Source: Symbiodinium natans (lineage: Eukaryota > Sar > Dinophyceae > Suessiales > Symbiodiniaceae). From it: a stretch of 64,000 nt of DNA. The position numbers were made by a program, and so were the translations under genes. The notes beneath the pieces were generated by a model, which saw nothing but the letters and a program-made list of their open reading frames with translations, was not told the DNA's origin and did no database searches. The number at the start of each line of letters is the position of its first letter. Positions within the stretch are counted from its first letter, which is position 1. The stretch lies in NCBI GenBank assembly GCA_905221605.1, contig CAJNDS010002167.1:436749-500748 (forward strand), given 5' to 3'. Shown piece by piece: positions 19,142 to 29,389 of the stretch.

Positions 19142-19176
<35 letters not shown>

Positions 19177-19849
19177 GCGAGTGTGTATGTGTATATATGT
19201 GTATATATATTTATATAGATGTATATGTATGTGTTGTGTTTTGTTGTTCTTTCTGTTGAGTGGGGGGCTGGGGTTGGAGTGGAGTGGGAGGATGGTTGTA
19301 TCGGTGAAACGGCTAACAGGCCCAGCTCTTGCTACACCAGTGTTTATCAACCGGTTCTCTTCAGAATGCGGCCCTGCCAGAGTTGTGTTATTTCGCACAC
19401 TTGCTCTGAGCATATCGCCTGCCATGCTTTTGTTGTTTTCTTCGTTTCGTACTGGACGCTGCGCGGAAACTCGCGCAGATGTTTTGCTACATTGCTTCCC
19501 CCATCGTTCCACAACTGCTTGCCACGCTGCTCCGCCATGATTCCCTCACTGTTAGCTACATTGTTGAAACATCGTTTGCTCCGGGGTTGTTGCCTTCCTG
19601 GCTCAAAACCCAACTTTTCAACTTTTGGGCTTCTTATAAGGTAGTTTATTCTGAAAGTTTAAACTTTTATTTCCTTGGGTTTTGGGCCAGTAAGACACAT
19701 GCAAATATACAAACTAGCACAAACTCGGAGCCGTGTGGCACCACGGTAGGGGGAGGGGCCCGGGGGCCGCTGGGACAGGGAGAGAGTTAGTTTTCCTCTC
19801 TCCCGCCTCTCTTCTCCCTCCTCGTTGGTGTGACGGGTTCCATGCTTAG
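18721..19849. other. Unique non-coding region with G-run and TA microsatellite
   Basis: A run of about 33 G lies at 19142-19175, followed by a TATATG-type microsatellite (19185-19235). Frames on both strands of 19240-19640 are open but overlap and show no domain. No gene is supported. Confidence 0.5.
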
Positions 19850-20256
19850 CAATGCTTGTCTCGATCATAAAGCCACGCATGTCTCAGCATGAGTTCTTCG
19901 CAGCAGGGCATGCCAGAGAAACCTCCCCCCCCTTCTTCACACCCTCCCCTTTCACACCTTCGAGCGGTTCTTGTCGTCCCTCTGCCCCCCCCCCCCCCCC
20001 CCAGCATAATTTCTTGCGTGGCCGCGAACATGCGTGTTTGTGCCATTAGTCACGCGGTTGTCTCCGGCATCAAGCCACGCGCGTCTCAGATTTCGGCTGG
20101 TGCAAAGCCTGGTTGATCTTGCCAGTACTGTAGTCGCTTGTTTCGACAATCAAGCTACACGCTTCTCAGTATTTGTCTGATGCAAGACCTGGTTGATCTT
20201 CGCAGTAGTCTCACGCGTGCCTCGAAGATCGATGTCTCATCATAGGTGCTTCTCAG
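19850..20256 (+). pseudogene. Tandem degenerate fragments of the 18S rRNA 5' end
   Basis: At least four blocks resemble the first roughly 65 nt of eukaryotic 18S rRNA. 19851-19897 has ATGCTTGTCTC...AAGCCACGCATGTCTCAG. 20046-20090 has TTGTCTC...CAAGCCACGCGCGTCTCAG. 20109-20172 has CCTGGTTGATCTTGCCAGTA...CTTCTCAGTAT. 20189-20256 has CCTGGTTGATCTTCGCAGTAG...CTTCTCAG. The canonical form is CTGGTTGATCCTGCCAGTAG and then GCATGTCTCAGTAT. Only the 5' end is present each time, so no functional rRNA is made. A 22-bp C-run lies between the first and second blocks. Confidence 0.85.
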
Positions 20257-20739
20257 AGAAACACTCAGACCGCCTGTTTAGCACCATGTTCACACCTTCA
20301 CAAGGTTCTTGCTCCCGTTCTTCTCTCTCGACAACTCAGTTTGTTGGTTGCGTGCGAGCATCTTTCAAGCCACCTCAAGTGGGACTATGCTCTATTTGGA
20401 GTTTAGGTTTTTAGGGTTTAGGGGTCTCGTGTTTAGGGGCCAGGGGTACTGGCTAGGGTTCAGGGATGTTTAGGGTTTATAAGGTTTAGGGGTCTCGGTT
20501 TCGGGTTTAGGGGATAGGGACGAGGAGCCTCCAAAAGGAGGCACAACTGGTAGGTTCAGACTTCTTGTTGTCCGCTTTCCTCTTCAGCTTCATCCCAAAG
20601 CAGTTCCGGTCGTGTGCAGACGAATCGGGTGATGACATGTGCTAACGATTGGTCGCGGCTCCAGGGTAACACACGCCTGTAGCTCGCATCGCACAGTCAT
20701 CGTGCCGTCATAGGCCCACAGACTCTTCTGCCAGTCGTC
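20257..20739. other. Spacer before aquaporin copy 3
   Basis: Unique sequence, then imperfect TTTAGGG units at 20400-20520. From about 20590 the sequence matches the aquaporin upstream unit (AAGCAGTTCC, TCGGGTGATGAC, GGCTCCAGGGTAACACACG). No separate gene is supported. Confidence 0.6.
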
Positions 20740-21723
20740 ATGGGATCCGGCAGAGACACCGTGGACAAGGACAGCGTCTTCGCCAACTACAAGTCGGTGT
20801 TCTCCCGCCAGTTTGCCGTGTCCTTAGCAGTGGAGTTTGTGGGCGTGATGTTCTTCCAGATCCTTGGTGGCACGTCAGCTCCGAAGTTTGCACCCTTCGT
20901 GAACGGCTTCGCGCTGGCCGTGTGGATCTATGTTGCTGCCAACATCAGCGGCGGTCACCTGAACCCTGCAGTGAGCTTCAGCACCGCCGTCTGCGGCTTC
21001 TATCCCCTCATCCACACGCTGGTCTACATTGCCCTCCAGATCATTGGCGCCATCGTCGGGGCCTGGGTCTCGGCTGGGCTGGTGCCTGGCGCTGGTGACC
21101 TCATCCACAGTGGAGCCACCGGCCCCGGATGCTTCGACCGCACCACGATCCACAAGGACCTGACCGACGAGCAAGTCTTCGGCTGGGAGTGCGTCATGAC
21201 CTTCACCCTGATTTCTTGCGTCTATGCCTGCGGTGTGGCAAAGCCAGGTCACGGCAGCCACACGCCTTTCGCCGTGGGCCTGGCGCTGCTCGCATGCGCG
21301 GGTTCAGGCGGTCAGTACACAGGCGCCGCCTTGAACCCCGCCCGTGTTCTGGGCCCGATGGTCATCTTCCACTGTGGCGACGACGTGGCAGGCCTCTACA
21401 TTGGAGGGCAGTTTGTGGCAGCGATGCTGGCGATGTCCGTCTTCGCATTCGTCTCGGGTCTTGGCCCCCTTAACCCCTGGGTAGCCAAGCGCGCTTTGAG
21501 CCTCTCCTGGCCGGAAGCCGTCTACCTCTGGATCACGGGCTCGCCTCCCAGCCGTCTTCAGAAGACAGGGCGCGAGAACATCAACGACTTCAAGCAGCAG
21601 TACGCCGAGTTCTATGCCAGCGAGGGATCCGACATGCCAAAGTCCAAGATCTTCGACGTGGAGCGCTGCTTTGGCATCCGCAAGCCTGTGGTGGCGGACA
21701 GCCAGGCACCAGACGTCGCGTGA
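20740..21723 (+). CDS. Aquaporin (MIP family), copy 3
   Basis: 327 residues, intronless, ATG 20740 to TGA 21721. NPA boxes at 75-77 and 199-201 and the pore Arg are intact. It differs from copy 1 at nine residues, mostly in the hydrophilic tails (S5R, Q139K, N/D near 214, F/Y and V/M in the C-tail, and four of the last dozen residues), so the channel core is conserved. Upstream and 3' flanks are shared with copies 1 and 2. Copies 1 and 3 are 8.9 kb apart with the broken copy between. Confidence 0.95.
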   Translation: MGSGRDTVDKDSVFANYKSVFSRQFAVSLAVEFVGVMFFQILGGTSAPKFAPFVNGFALAVWIYVAANISGGHLNPAVSFSTAVCGFYPLIHTLVYIALQIIGAIVGAWVSAGLVPGAGDLIHSGATGPGCFDRTTIHKDLTDEQVFGWECVMTFTLISCVYACGVAKPGHGSHTPFAVGLALLACAGSGGQYTGAALNPARVLGPMVIFHCGDDVAGLYIGGQFVAAMLAMSVFAFVSGLGPLNPWVAKRALSLSWPEAVYLWITGSPPSRLQKTGRENINDFKQQYAEFYASEGSDMPKSKIFDVERCFGIRKPVVADSQAPDVA

Positions 21724-22329
21724 GAGCGGGGCCCGAGAAGTTACCCAAAGTTGCCGGAGTGGCGAATGGCCGGCGATATTCTGAGGCGGTGCTCTCGCCG
21801 CCATCAGATTTTCCTAGTGCCCACAAGCGGTGAATGTTTAGAGTCGAATGTTTGAGATCGTATGAGTTCCCGAATTTACATCTAGCTCGAGCCAGGCAAG
21901 TGCCCTGGGTCCAAGTCGTGCAGGAAACCATTCCAAACAATTCATCGGGCGGTGCCGCGATGCACTCAGAAGCAGAGAACACCAGTAACTGGTGCTCTAT
22001 AGACAGGTTCCGAAAAAGTTGCCGAAACCCCCCAAAGCCCTGGAGCCAAAAACCTTAGACATAAAGCTGATGGCAATCCTGTATGAGGGTTTTGCAAAAT
22101 GAGGGGTCCCTTTTCGACTTTTCGGTACTTGGGGTTTTAAGGGGGTAGTCGTATGTTTGGAAACACCTACATCGACCCGCAAGCCTAATGTCAAAAGCTC
22201 GAATAAAACCCAAAAGACCTTGAACCCAAAACCCTTAAAACCCGTCAAGGGAGCAAGCAACCCTGAACCCTCAACCCTAAACCCTAAACTCTAAACCCTA
22301 AACCCTAAACCCTAAACCCCACGTGCCAG
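21724..22329. other. Aquaporin 3' flank, then telomeric tract
   Basis: The flank to about 21960 aligns with the flanks of copies 1 and 2 and preserves the empty sites for their telomeric and F1 insertions. 22000-22255 is unique sequence without a supported gene. A CCCTAAA tract at 22260-22318 ends at the next exon-like island. Confidence 0.65.
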
Positions 22330-22389
22330 GTGGATTGGCCGTTCTACGTTTGGGAGCGCAACTTCACCGGCTGCCTGGCTCAGTTGCCT
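22330..22389 (+). CDS. Exon-like island, unidentified gene
   Basis: ACGTGCCAG|GTG starts a frame reading VDWPFYVWERNFTGCLAQLP, ending at a GTTTGT donor-like site (22390). A CCCTAAA tract is directly left. The aromatic-rich sequence is clearly coding in character, but the family is not recognised. Confidence 0.5.
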
Positions 22390-22806
22390 CTGGTTTGTAG
22401 GAGTGGCAGCCCCGCCTCTAAATTCTAAGCCCTAAATTCCTAAATCCCTAAACCCTACATCCCTGAACCCTAAATCCCTCAACCCCTAAACCCTAATCCT
22501 TCAACCCTGTAGGGTTGAGGGTTTGGGGTTGATTGCGAATTGCTGGGCTTAGCTCCGCCAGGGAGCTTGAAGAAGCCCTTGAACTCCTGTCCTGTATACT
22601 ATAGGGGCCTTAATGACTAGAACAGGGTTTACAGGGTCTAGGGTTTAGGGTTTAGGGTTAGATTTAGGGTGTAATATATTTAATGATTTGAATGGTTATT
22701 TTGGTATGATTGTACAGGGACCATAACGGAAACTGTTAGTAATTATTCCTTAAACCCTAAACCCTAAACCCCTATGTTGGCCCCCCCCGAATTTGTACTT
22801 TGGAAG

Positions 22807-22876
22807 GGGTTGCAAAGGCCTATGAGAAGATGGGCTTCGGCTTGTCAGTTGCAGCTGGCAATCAAGGGTTGGCATG
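22807..22876 (+). CDS. Exon-like island, unidentified gene
   Basis: GGAAG|GG then VAKAYEKMGFGLSVAAGNQG in frame. A GT at 22877 opens straight into TTTAGGG. CCCTAAA is on the left (22750-22772). The donor is GTTTAGGG, so the telomeric unit itself may serve as the 5' splice site. Confidence 0.5.
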
Positions 22877-23453
22877 GTTTAGGGTTTAGGGTTCAGGGTT
22901 TAGGATTTAGGGTTAAGGGTTTAGGGTTTAGAGTATAGGGTTCTAGTACCAGGGTTGAGGGGTTCAGGGTTTCAGATTTCGGGCCTCAGCACTGCCTTGT
23001 GGCTTTGAGCACCACTGTGAACACACCCGCTCAAGAAGCTAGTATTGCTTCACCCAGATGGGGGTTTACGATATCAGGGGGTACCTTATTGGGCTCCTCA
23101 TTAAACGGGAATCGTCCAATTTTGGGGCTCTATTGGGGGCTCATTGTCGAAAACCCTCAGAACGCCAGGAGATCGCAGGCGTTTGCTAGAGGACTTCGAC
23201 ATACCCAAGGCGCGAACATCGGACAAGGATCTCACGGTTTATCAGGCACCTGCCCGCAGCTGTGACCCCACAGACCCGGACGACCCCAAATAAAAGCCCC
23301 AAAAGCCCTTAAAACCCTAAAGGGCTGTAGTTGTCATAACGCCTTATGGGGCTCCCTGAACCCTCAACTCTAAACCCTAAACCACGTTTGTCAGATGAAG
23401 TGTTGCGATCAGTTTAGGGTTTAGGGTTGAGGGTTTCGGGTTCGGTTTTACCT

Positions 23454-23603
23454 TCTACGGGCAGTTATATGGTCCCTTTAATATGGCCCCTTACCTAGTA
23501 CAGGGTTCTGAATAAGAGGGGGGAGGGGGGGGTGGGGGGGGTTACTTATGGGGTATATAAGGGGTCCCCATCTAAGGCACGTACTAAGAGACCATGTAAC
23601 TAC
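23454..23603. mobile_element. MITE-like element F4
   Basis: GGGCAGTTATATGGTCCCTTTAATATGG ... GAGACCATGTAACTACCC forms inverted ends around GGGGTATATAAGGGGTCCCC. F4 copies: 28695, 47645, 51850, 58687, 62201, and part at 56065. A G-rich stretch (23520-23550) has expanded inside. Confidence 0.7.
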
Positions 23604-23754
23604 CCTTACATACTCGGAGCACAACTCTGGTCTGGGGCTTAAGGTTCAGGGATACGATGTCCACCAAACCCCTTGAGCCCCTCCCCCTCCCCCCCTCACC
23701 CAAACCCTAAACCCTAAACCCTAAACCCCAAACCCTAATCCCTAAACCCCAAGT

Positions 23755-23808
23755 GCGCCTGATCTGGGCCAGATCTTCGGCGAAGACCTCTATGACCTGG
23801 CGCCGGAG
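23755..23808 (+). CDS. Exon-like island, unidentified gene
   Basis: Reads APDLGQIFGEDLYDLAPE and ends at a GTATAG donor-like site (23809). CCCTAAA on the left (23700-23750); TTTAGGG follows at 23957. The start is uncertain because no AG|G precedes it closely. Confidence 0.45.
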
Positions 23809-23939
23809 GTATAGCCTGGCCGGTTTGTATTTGTGTTTCCCACACTCCTTCCGTTGTTGTAGTGTCTGCGTTTGCACCCTTTTTGCATTCTAACGGGGCC
23901 CTACCAACAAGGAGGGTGCTAAAAGGAGAAGGTCGGGTT

Positions 23940-24110
23940 GAGGGGGTTTGCGGGTTAGTTAGGGTTTAGGGTTTAGGGTTTAGGGTTTAGGGTTTAGGGT
24001 TTAGGGTTTAGGGTTTAGGGTTTAGGGTTTAGGGTTTAGGGTTTAGGGTTTAGGGTTTAGGGTTTAGGGGTGGGGCTAAGGGTTCAGGGTTAACGGGTCA
24101 GGGTTTAGGG
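23940..24110. repeat. TTTAGGG tract (about 110 bp) and G-rich run
   Basis: About 15 perfect TTTAGGG units at 23957-24068, then degenerate G-rich sequence to about 24150. Unique sequence at 24160-24300 has no supported gene. Confidence 0.9.
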
Positions 24111-24544
24111 GTGAGGGGGGGTGCATGGGGGTGTGGAGGGGTGGGGGGGGGTTATAACAAAGGGGCCTTAAGAATTAGAATAGTGTTTTAGGGGATTCTA
24201 TAGTACAATATAACGGGACTATGAGGGAATACTAGGGACATCGGCCACGGGATCCCACAGGACTGTAGAAGGGCACGCTTGCAAGCATTGGCGGAAAGGA
24301 AGGAGGCTACGGGATTCGGGATTAGGGTTTCGGGCTTGAGGGGTTTGAGGGTTGATGTTTGGGATGTAGGGGGGGGGGGGTAGGGTTTCGGGTGTGTGGG
24401 TCTGTGGGTTTGTGGGTTTGTGGTTTAAACCCTAAACCCTAAACCCCTTAACCCCTAAACCCCTAAACCCCTAAACCCCTAAACCCCTGAACCCCTAAAC
24501 CCCTAGACCCCTAGACCCCTAGACCCCTAAACCCTAAACCCCAG

Positions 24545-24597
24545 TGGACTGGCGTGCTTTCTTTGATGGTCCGACGGTGGGGGCTCGAGCTGCGAGG
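24545..24597 (+). CDS. Exon-like island, unidentified gene
   Basis: Reads VDWRAFFDGPTVGARAAR and meets a GTAGCA donor-like site near 24597. On the left is a CCCCTAAA octamer array (24425-24540). Confidence 0.4.
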
Positions 24598-24640
24598 TAG
24601 CATGTGCATGCACATGGCTGGAGATGCCCTAAACCCTAAG

Positions 24641-25024
24641 CTTGGGATGTTCCCGTTCCCGTTTATACTAGCAGTCCTTAATAATTAGGGATTATAGTAG
24701 GGGGTATTAAAATCCTACTGAAGGACTGTTAGTATAAGGGCGAACATCACTAAGCCCTAAACCCTAACGACAAACTCCTATTAAGGACTGTTAGTACAAG
24801 GGGGGGACATCCCAAGGTCGAGGGTTTAGGCCCCCTTCTCCGACTCTTCCCCTCCCGCATTCGAGTGGGTGTTGTTCCACACGAGAGAGCCCTGAATGCC
24901 GACCTTGGGGCTTGCTTGGACGTGTACCTAGTAGCTGAATGAGTACACTTTACACCTTATACTCTAACCCCCTATAGAACTGAAGGTGTGCACTTTTGGG
25001 GGGCTCATGAACTCAGCCAGCAAG
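24641..25024. mobile_element. MITE-like elements F2 (one whole, one half) and F7
   Basis: 24641-24754 is a full F2 (CTTGGGATGTTCCCG ... AAGGGCGAACATCA). 24773-24823 is a right-half F2 only. 24930-25024 is F7 (TAGCTGAATGAGTACACTTTACACC ... GTGTGCACTTTTGGGG), the partner of 9713-9808. Confidence 0.75.
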
Positions 25025-25849
25025 TCTATAGAATTTCTGCTGAACCTGGTGTTTTTGTTTTAGTCACGTCTTCCAACCCTAAACCTGAAACCCTAAATCC
25101 AGCCAAATCCACCCCGGACAAGGGGCTCACAACCCTGTCGGCAGTTCTCTAAGTGTAGGGCCACCTTCCCTAAACCCTAAACCGGCCTAAACCCTAAACC
25201 CTAAACCCTAAACCCTCCAACTCAGAGCCTGGAGAATCCTCTTTCCCCCATGTACCGGACTCAGCATCGCCCTCTTCTGCTTGGCAGCACAAAGCCGGCG
25301 CCTCGGAGGAGGGAGGAGGGGGGTTTAGGGTTTAGGGTTTAGGGTTTAGGGTTTAGGGTTTAGGGTTCAGGGTTTTGGGTTTAGGGTTTAGGGTTTAGGG
25401 TTTAGGTGTGCGAATCTCGGGCAGCCCTACCCCCATCAACTAGACCCTGCCATTGTGTCGCCATCTCCGAATCTCCCAGTTCTCATTCCTTGATTGGTTC
25501 CTGACACCAGTAGTCAGGGCTAAGAAACAGTCTGTTTTTTGTTGATGCATGTTTGGAGTTATTGGCATGTGTTGACATGGTCCGGCAAGGGTTTTCCAGC
25601 GACATGGTCCGGCAAGGGCTTTCCAGTGACAAACCCTAAACCTTCACTCATAAACCCTAATCCTGAACAAAAAAGCCAATAGCAAGCAGTCCATGATTCG
25701 GGCACCGGTTTGAGGGCATTGAGCCCTAGAAGTTGCAGAGTACTTGTCAATCATCGCACTTCAGAAGCTGTAGTGCCGTCCCTGCTGTTAAGTACCGGAA
25801 GCGAAGCGCGCAGCAGCAACAGAAGGCACGAAGCTCGTCTGTTGGCAGC
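25025..25849. repeat. Telomeric tracts with one possible exon
   Basis: CCCTAAA at 25190-25216 and TTTAGGG at 25322-25405 flank 25230-25320, which is open (ENPLSPMYRTQHRPLLLGST) and could be an exon. 25405-25730 is unique with no supported gene, apart from two copies of GACATGGTCCGGCAAGGG at 25574 and 25603. Confidence 0.45.
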
Positions 25850-26281
25850 ATGATGGGTGCAGACTGCCATGGCTTCTTCAGCCAGGGTCCTCAAGGGAAA
25901 CTAGCTGGCTCGGACAAGTCCTTGGCTGAGACTGTGCTGCTTGTCACAGCCACATTCGCAGCTGCCCGATTGGGATTGCTTCACCTGGCCACGACGAATA
26001 TTGTCACGGTTCTTATCTTCTGCGCTGCCATTGTGTGGGTGTGGGCAACGCTCAGGGATGTCCCAGTGCCAGAGGCTGAAGAAGAGCACGACTACAGCAT
26101 TGGACTTGTCCAGGATTCTGATGCTCTTCATGTGACACCAACACCCGAACTTGCCACAGGCCCCGGAAGTTTTCGAAGCGAAGGCGCCTCGTCCGGCGCC
26201 TGTTTCGAGCTTTGCCAGCCCCTTGGTAACTCTGTGGCACCCTTTTTCCTTTTTTTGGTTCAAGGATCCCTTATAAAGTAA
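25850..26281 (+). CDS. Putative small membrane protein, 3' end replaced by a MITE
   Basis: 143 residues from ATG 25850; the frame is also open upstream to 25733, so the start is uncertain. Two adjacent hydrophobic segments span about 35-80 (ETVLLVTATFAAARLG and IVTVLIFCAAIVWVWA). An acidic stretch follows (EAEEEHDYS). The last roughly 20 codons, from about 26225, lie inside an F3 element, so the natural C-terminus has been lost, or the exon ends earlier. No family recognised. Confidence 0.45.
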   Translation: MMGADCHGFFSQGPQGKLAGSDKSLAETVLLVTATFAAARLGLLHLATTNIVTVLIFCAAIVWVWATLRDVPVPEAEEEHDYSIGLVQDSDALHVTPTPELATGPGSFRSEGASSGACFELCQPLGNSVAPFFLFLVQGSLIK

Positions 26282-26634
26282 CCAAACCAAAAACGGGTGC
26301 CCTTATTGTAATATGGTTTCTGGGCCGCTAAACCCTAAACCCTAAACCCTAAACCCTAAACCCTAAACCAAGGCCCAGAGAGCCCAAGTCGCAGCCAGAT
26401 GTCCGCCAGGAACAGCCGGCGACGGCCGCGGAGCTTTTAGCTGACCGCCTCTCAGTAGGTCAGTGGTATGTTTTTTCCCTTTCTTGGGGTTCAAGGTTCC
26501 CTTCTGAAGTAGGCAACCTAAGAAAGGGTTTAGGGTTTAGGGTTTAGGGTTTAGGGTTTAGGGTTTAGGGTTTAGGGTTTAGGGTTTAGGGTTTAGGGTA
26601 TAATATGGTTACCGGGCTACTAAGGCCGTATCCA
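26225..26634. mobile_element. Two MITE-like F3 elements, the second split by telomeric repeats
   Basis: 26225-26330: GGCACCCTTTTTCC ... GGTTCAAGG ... GGGTGCCCTTATTG ... TTTCTGGGCCGCTA. 26455-26634 is the same plan, but TTTAGGG units (26528-26598) separate its halves. Its right end, GGGCTACTAAG, directly precedes the next exon-like start. Other F3 copies: 46058, 49500, 62551. Between the two, 26374-26450 is an exon-like block (PKSQPDVRQEQPATAAELLA in one frame). Confidence 0.7.
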
Positions 26635-27198
26635 CGAGCTGGAGAGCACTGGGGAGGCAGATGCATGTGGCTGGCTTGTGGTTGGTGCGTGGTTTTGTTA
26701 CTTTCTTAGTAGTAGAGTAGGTAACCTTTAAAAACCTTTTTGGGTTAATATATTCTCCTTACAATCCCAAAGGTTAGCCGTTAAAACCCCTAGGTACTGG
26801 ACAACTAAGCTTTCCTTTTGCCTTTGCCTCCTAACAAGAAGCTTGCCTCTCTTAAAAGGCAAGCGGACCTCGAAAAGGGAAACTGTCCCGACTTTGCTGA
26901 ACCTTTCTTGGGCGCTGGGTGTTGAACCTTTCTGGATATATATATATATATATATAGAATCCTACCCTAAAGCCTAAACCCCAAACCCTAAACCCTAAAC
27001 CCTAAACCCTACTATATCTTCACGGTTAACCTTTTTGGGGCTAGGGTATTCAGCCCCTCAGTTTTGTGTCGTGGCCCAGGCGGAGGGATCGCTGACGAGG
27101 ATGACTGGGTCGATCTGGGCGCAGAGTGGGAGGAGCTCGAGTGGGTGGATGTGAGCAGGGAGAGTGAGGATGACGGATGGGTGGTTTTCAGCCTTTAG
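26635..27198 (+). CDS. 3'-terminal exons of an unidentified acidic protein
   Basis: Exon at 26635-26690 follows CTAAG|GC and reads RIHELESTGEADACGWL. The terminal exon starts at 27080 after GTGGCCCAG|GC and reads DEDDWVDLGAEWEELEW, then on to GWVVFSL and TAG at 27196-27198. The Asp/Glu/Trp-rich tail is clearly coding. Intron 26.7-27.08 kb holds a TA microsatellite and CCCTAAA. The F3 element appears to provide the acceptor of the first exon. This is probably the end of the gene whose earlier exons include some of the islands from 8.7 kb on. Confidence 0.6.
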
Positions 27199-29389
27199 GC
27201 TCACGAAACCCTTTTATGACCTCAAGCCCCTTAACTCCGGTGGGGCCCTCGTAAGCCCGGCACGATTCCTGGACCCACATGATCACACTCCGAAGCCCAA
27301 AACCTTAAACCCTAAACCCGAAACCCTAAATCCTAAACCCTAAATCCTAAACCCTAAGCCCTAAATCCTAAACCCGAAACCCTAAACCCTAAATCCTAAA
27401 CCCTGAACCCTAAAACCTAACCCTAAACCCTAAACCATAAACCCTAAACCCTAAACCCTGCAAGCCTCAAGTCCTGCAGCCGTACCCGAGAAACCCTTGG
27501 GTTCACGGGCCCGCCTTCACCCCCCCCCCCCCCCGCCGGCCCCAATCTGCATCAGAGGGTCAGTAGGGTTTAGGGTTTAGGGTTTAGGGTTTAGGGTTTA
27601 GGGGGGTTTAGTGCTGGACAGCCTTACCGCTTTAGTGCGCCAGTGTGCTGGCGAAGTACTTTCAAGCTCGTTGCCTGAGCGTGGGCCACAGGGCCTACGC
27701 TGAAGCCAGACAGCAACCATGCTCATGTAAGACTTCTGAAGCGTCTATAGGGACTTGCTTAAGCCCTACTCCAATTTTTTGCCCCAACAACAACTTCTGA
27801 GCCTACGCCCTAGTTCATGTAGGGTCTTCTGCCCCTCAACTCTGCTATGTAGATGGATCTTGAACGTGTTTTTGTTGTTATCGACAGTCTTAAGATTCGC
27901 AAAACATATGACTTTCTACCAGCATTTCAAGTACCCTCCGTGGGACGCCCCGAAAGCGAAAGCGCCGAGTCAGGGCCCTTGTTCAAGATTTAGGCTTGAA
28001 AAAGCCTCCCCAGCCCTACCCTAAACCCGAAACCCTAAACCCGAAACCCTAAACCCGAAACCCTAAACCCGAAACCCTAAGCCCTAAACCCTAAACCCCC
28101 ATTCTTGGGTAAGACCTTTCGCGTCAGAACCTACAGATAGCCCTGCACCTGGGGACCAAACGCCGCTAACATGGGGGCCATTTACCCTCTACTTCTATAG
28201 TCACCCTGAACCCTATACCCTAAACTTCCGATTATGGTATGTGGCATAAACCCTTTTAGGGTTCGTTTGGTCCCCAAGGGCCCCCTGGCACGCAAACCTG
28301 CCAAAACCCCTTCCCCAAGACCCTAAACCCACCCAAAGCCAAAGCCCGAAATCCTCTCGTAAAACGCACAACACTTTGTGCCTATAAACCCTAAACCTGA
28401 ACTTCTAAACCCTGAACCCTAGATACCCTAAATAGCCTAAATACCCTAAATACCCTAAGTACCCTAAACCCTAAACCCTATAAACCCTAAACTATAAGTT
28501 CCACTCCCAGGTCTGCAGCCAAGGAAACGCAGGCGCGAGCCTTAGACCACGACCGGACGCGGGAAGCCACCGAAACCTCTTGGGGGTTCTGTTGGGCTTA
28601 GAATCTTTGGGTAGGGTTTAGGGTTTTAGGGTTTAGGGTTTAGGGTTAGGGTTTAGGGTTTAGGGTTTAGGGTTTAGGGTTTAGGGTTCAGGGGTAGCTA
28701 CATGGTCCCTGAATATGGTCCCTTACCTCCTTAAAATATTGGGGGTCCCCTTTTAAGGGCGCATATCGAGGGACCATGTAGCTACCCTTTGATATAAGGC
28801 ATTGCCCGATTGGAGCAGCCTTGCACTTAGGGGCTTTGAAGGTTTGTGATATATGTTGGGATGTTCCCCCTTGTACTAACAGTCCTGAATACCGATTATA
28901 GCTCATTATAATCCCTATGAAGGAGTGTTAGTATAAGAGGGAACATTATCCCAATTTACATGGTTTATGAGGTTTATTGGATGATTTTGGGGGTTCGGGT
29001 TTGTGGTTTAGGGTTAGGTTTTAGCAATCTAGGCTTTAGCGTTTTGGAGAACCCTCCGCCCTATACGGAATTCTCCAAAATAGGTGTACCCCTTTTCATA
29101 CCCCAAATAGAATAGAATCTAGTTCAAGGGACCCCCAAAAAGGGTACCCCCATTTTCGGAAACCCACATATACCTCCTTGCCGTCGGGTTTACGATTTAG
29201 GGTTTGGGGTTTAGGGCTTAGAAATTATGGGTATAGGGGTTTACCCTAAACCCTTAACCCTTAACCCTTAACCCTGAACCCTGAACCCTGAACCCTAAAC
29301 CCTAACCCCCCATATACCGCCCTGCCATGGACTGAGGGGAGGTCGAGTGCTGCGGCCGAGCCACTCGGGCCACTGACGTTTTCATGCAG
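27199..29389. repeat. Intergenic telomeric tracts and MITEs
   Basis: CCCTAAA-type arrays at 27300-27465, 28020-28100 and 28380-28495, and TTTAGGG at 27565-27605 and 28612-28692. Elements: F12-like at 28146-28281, F4 at 28695-28793, F2 at 28856-28954, F14-like at 29048-29165. 27605-27745 is unique with short open frames. 28511-28590 starts after CCCAG|G and is open in two frames; it may be an early exon of the BTB gene. Confidence 0.6.

Noticed and set aside
20109-20256. Functional 18S rRNA gene start
   Set aside because: Only about 65 nt of the 5' end is present in each diverged block; no downstream rRNA follows.
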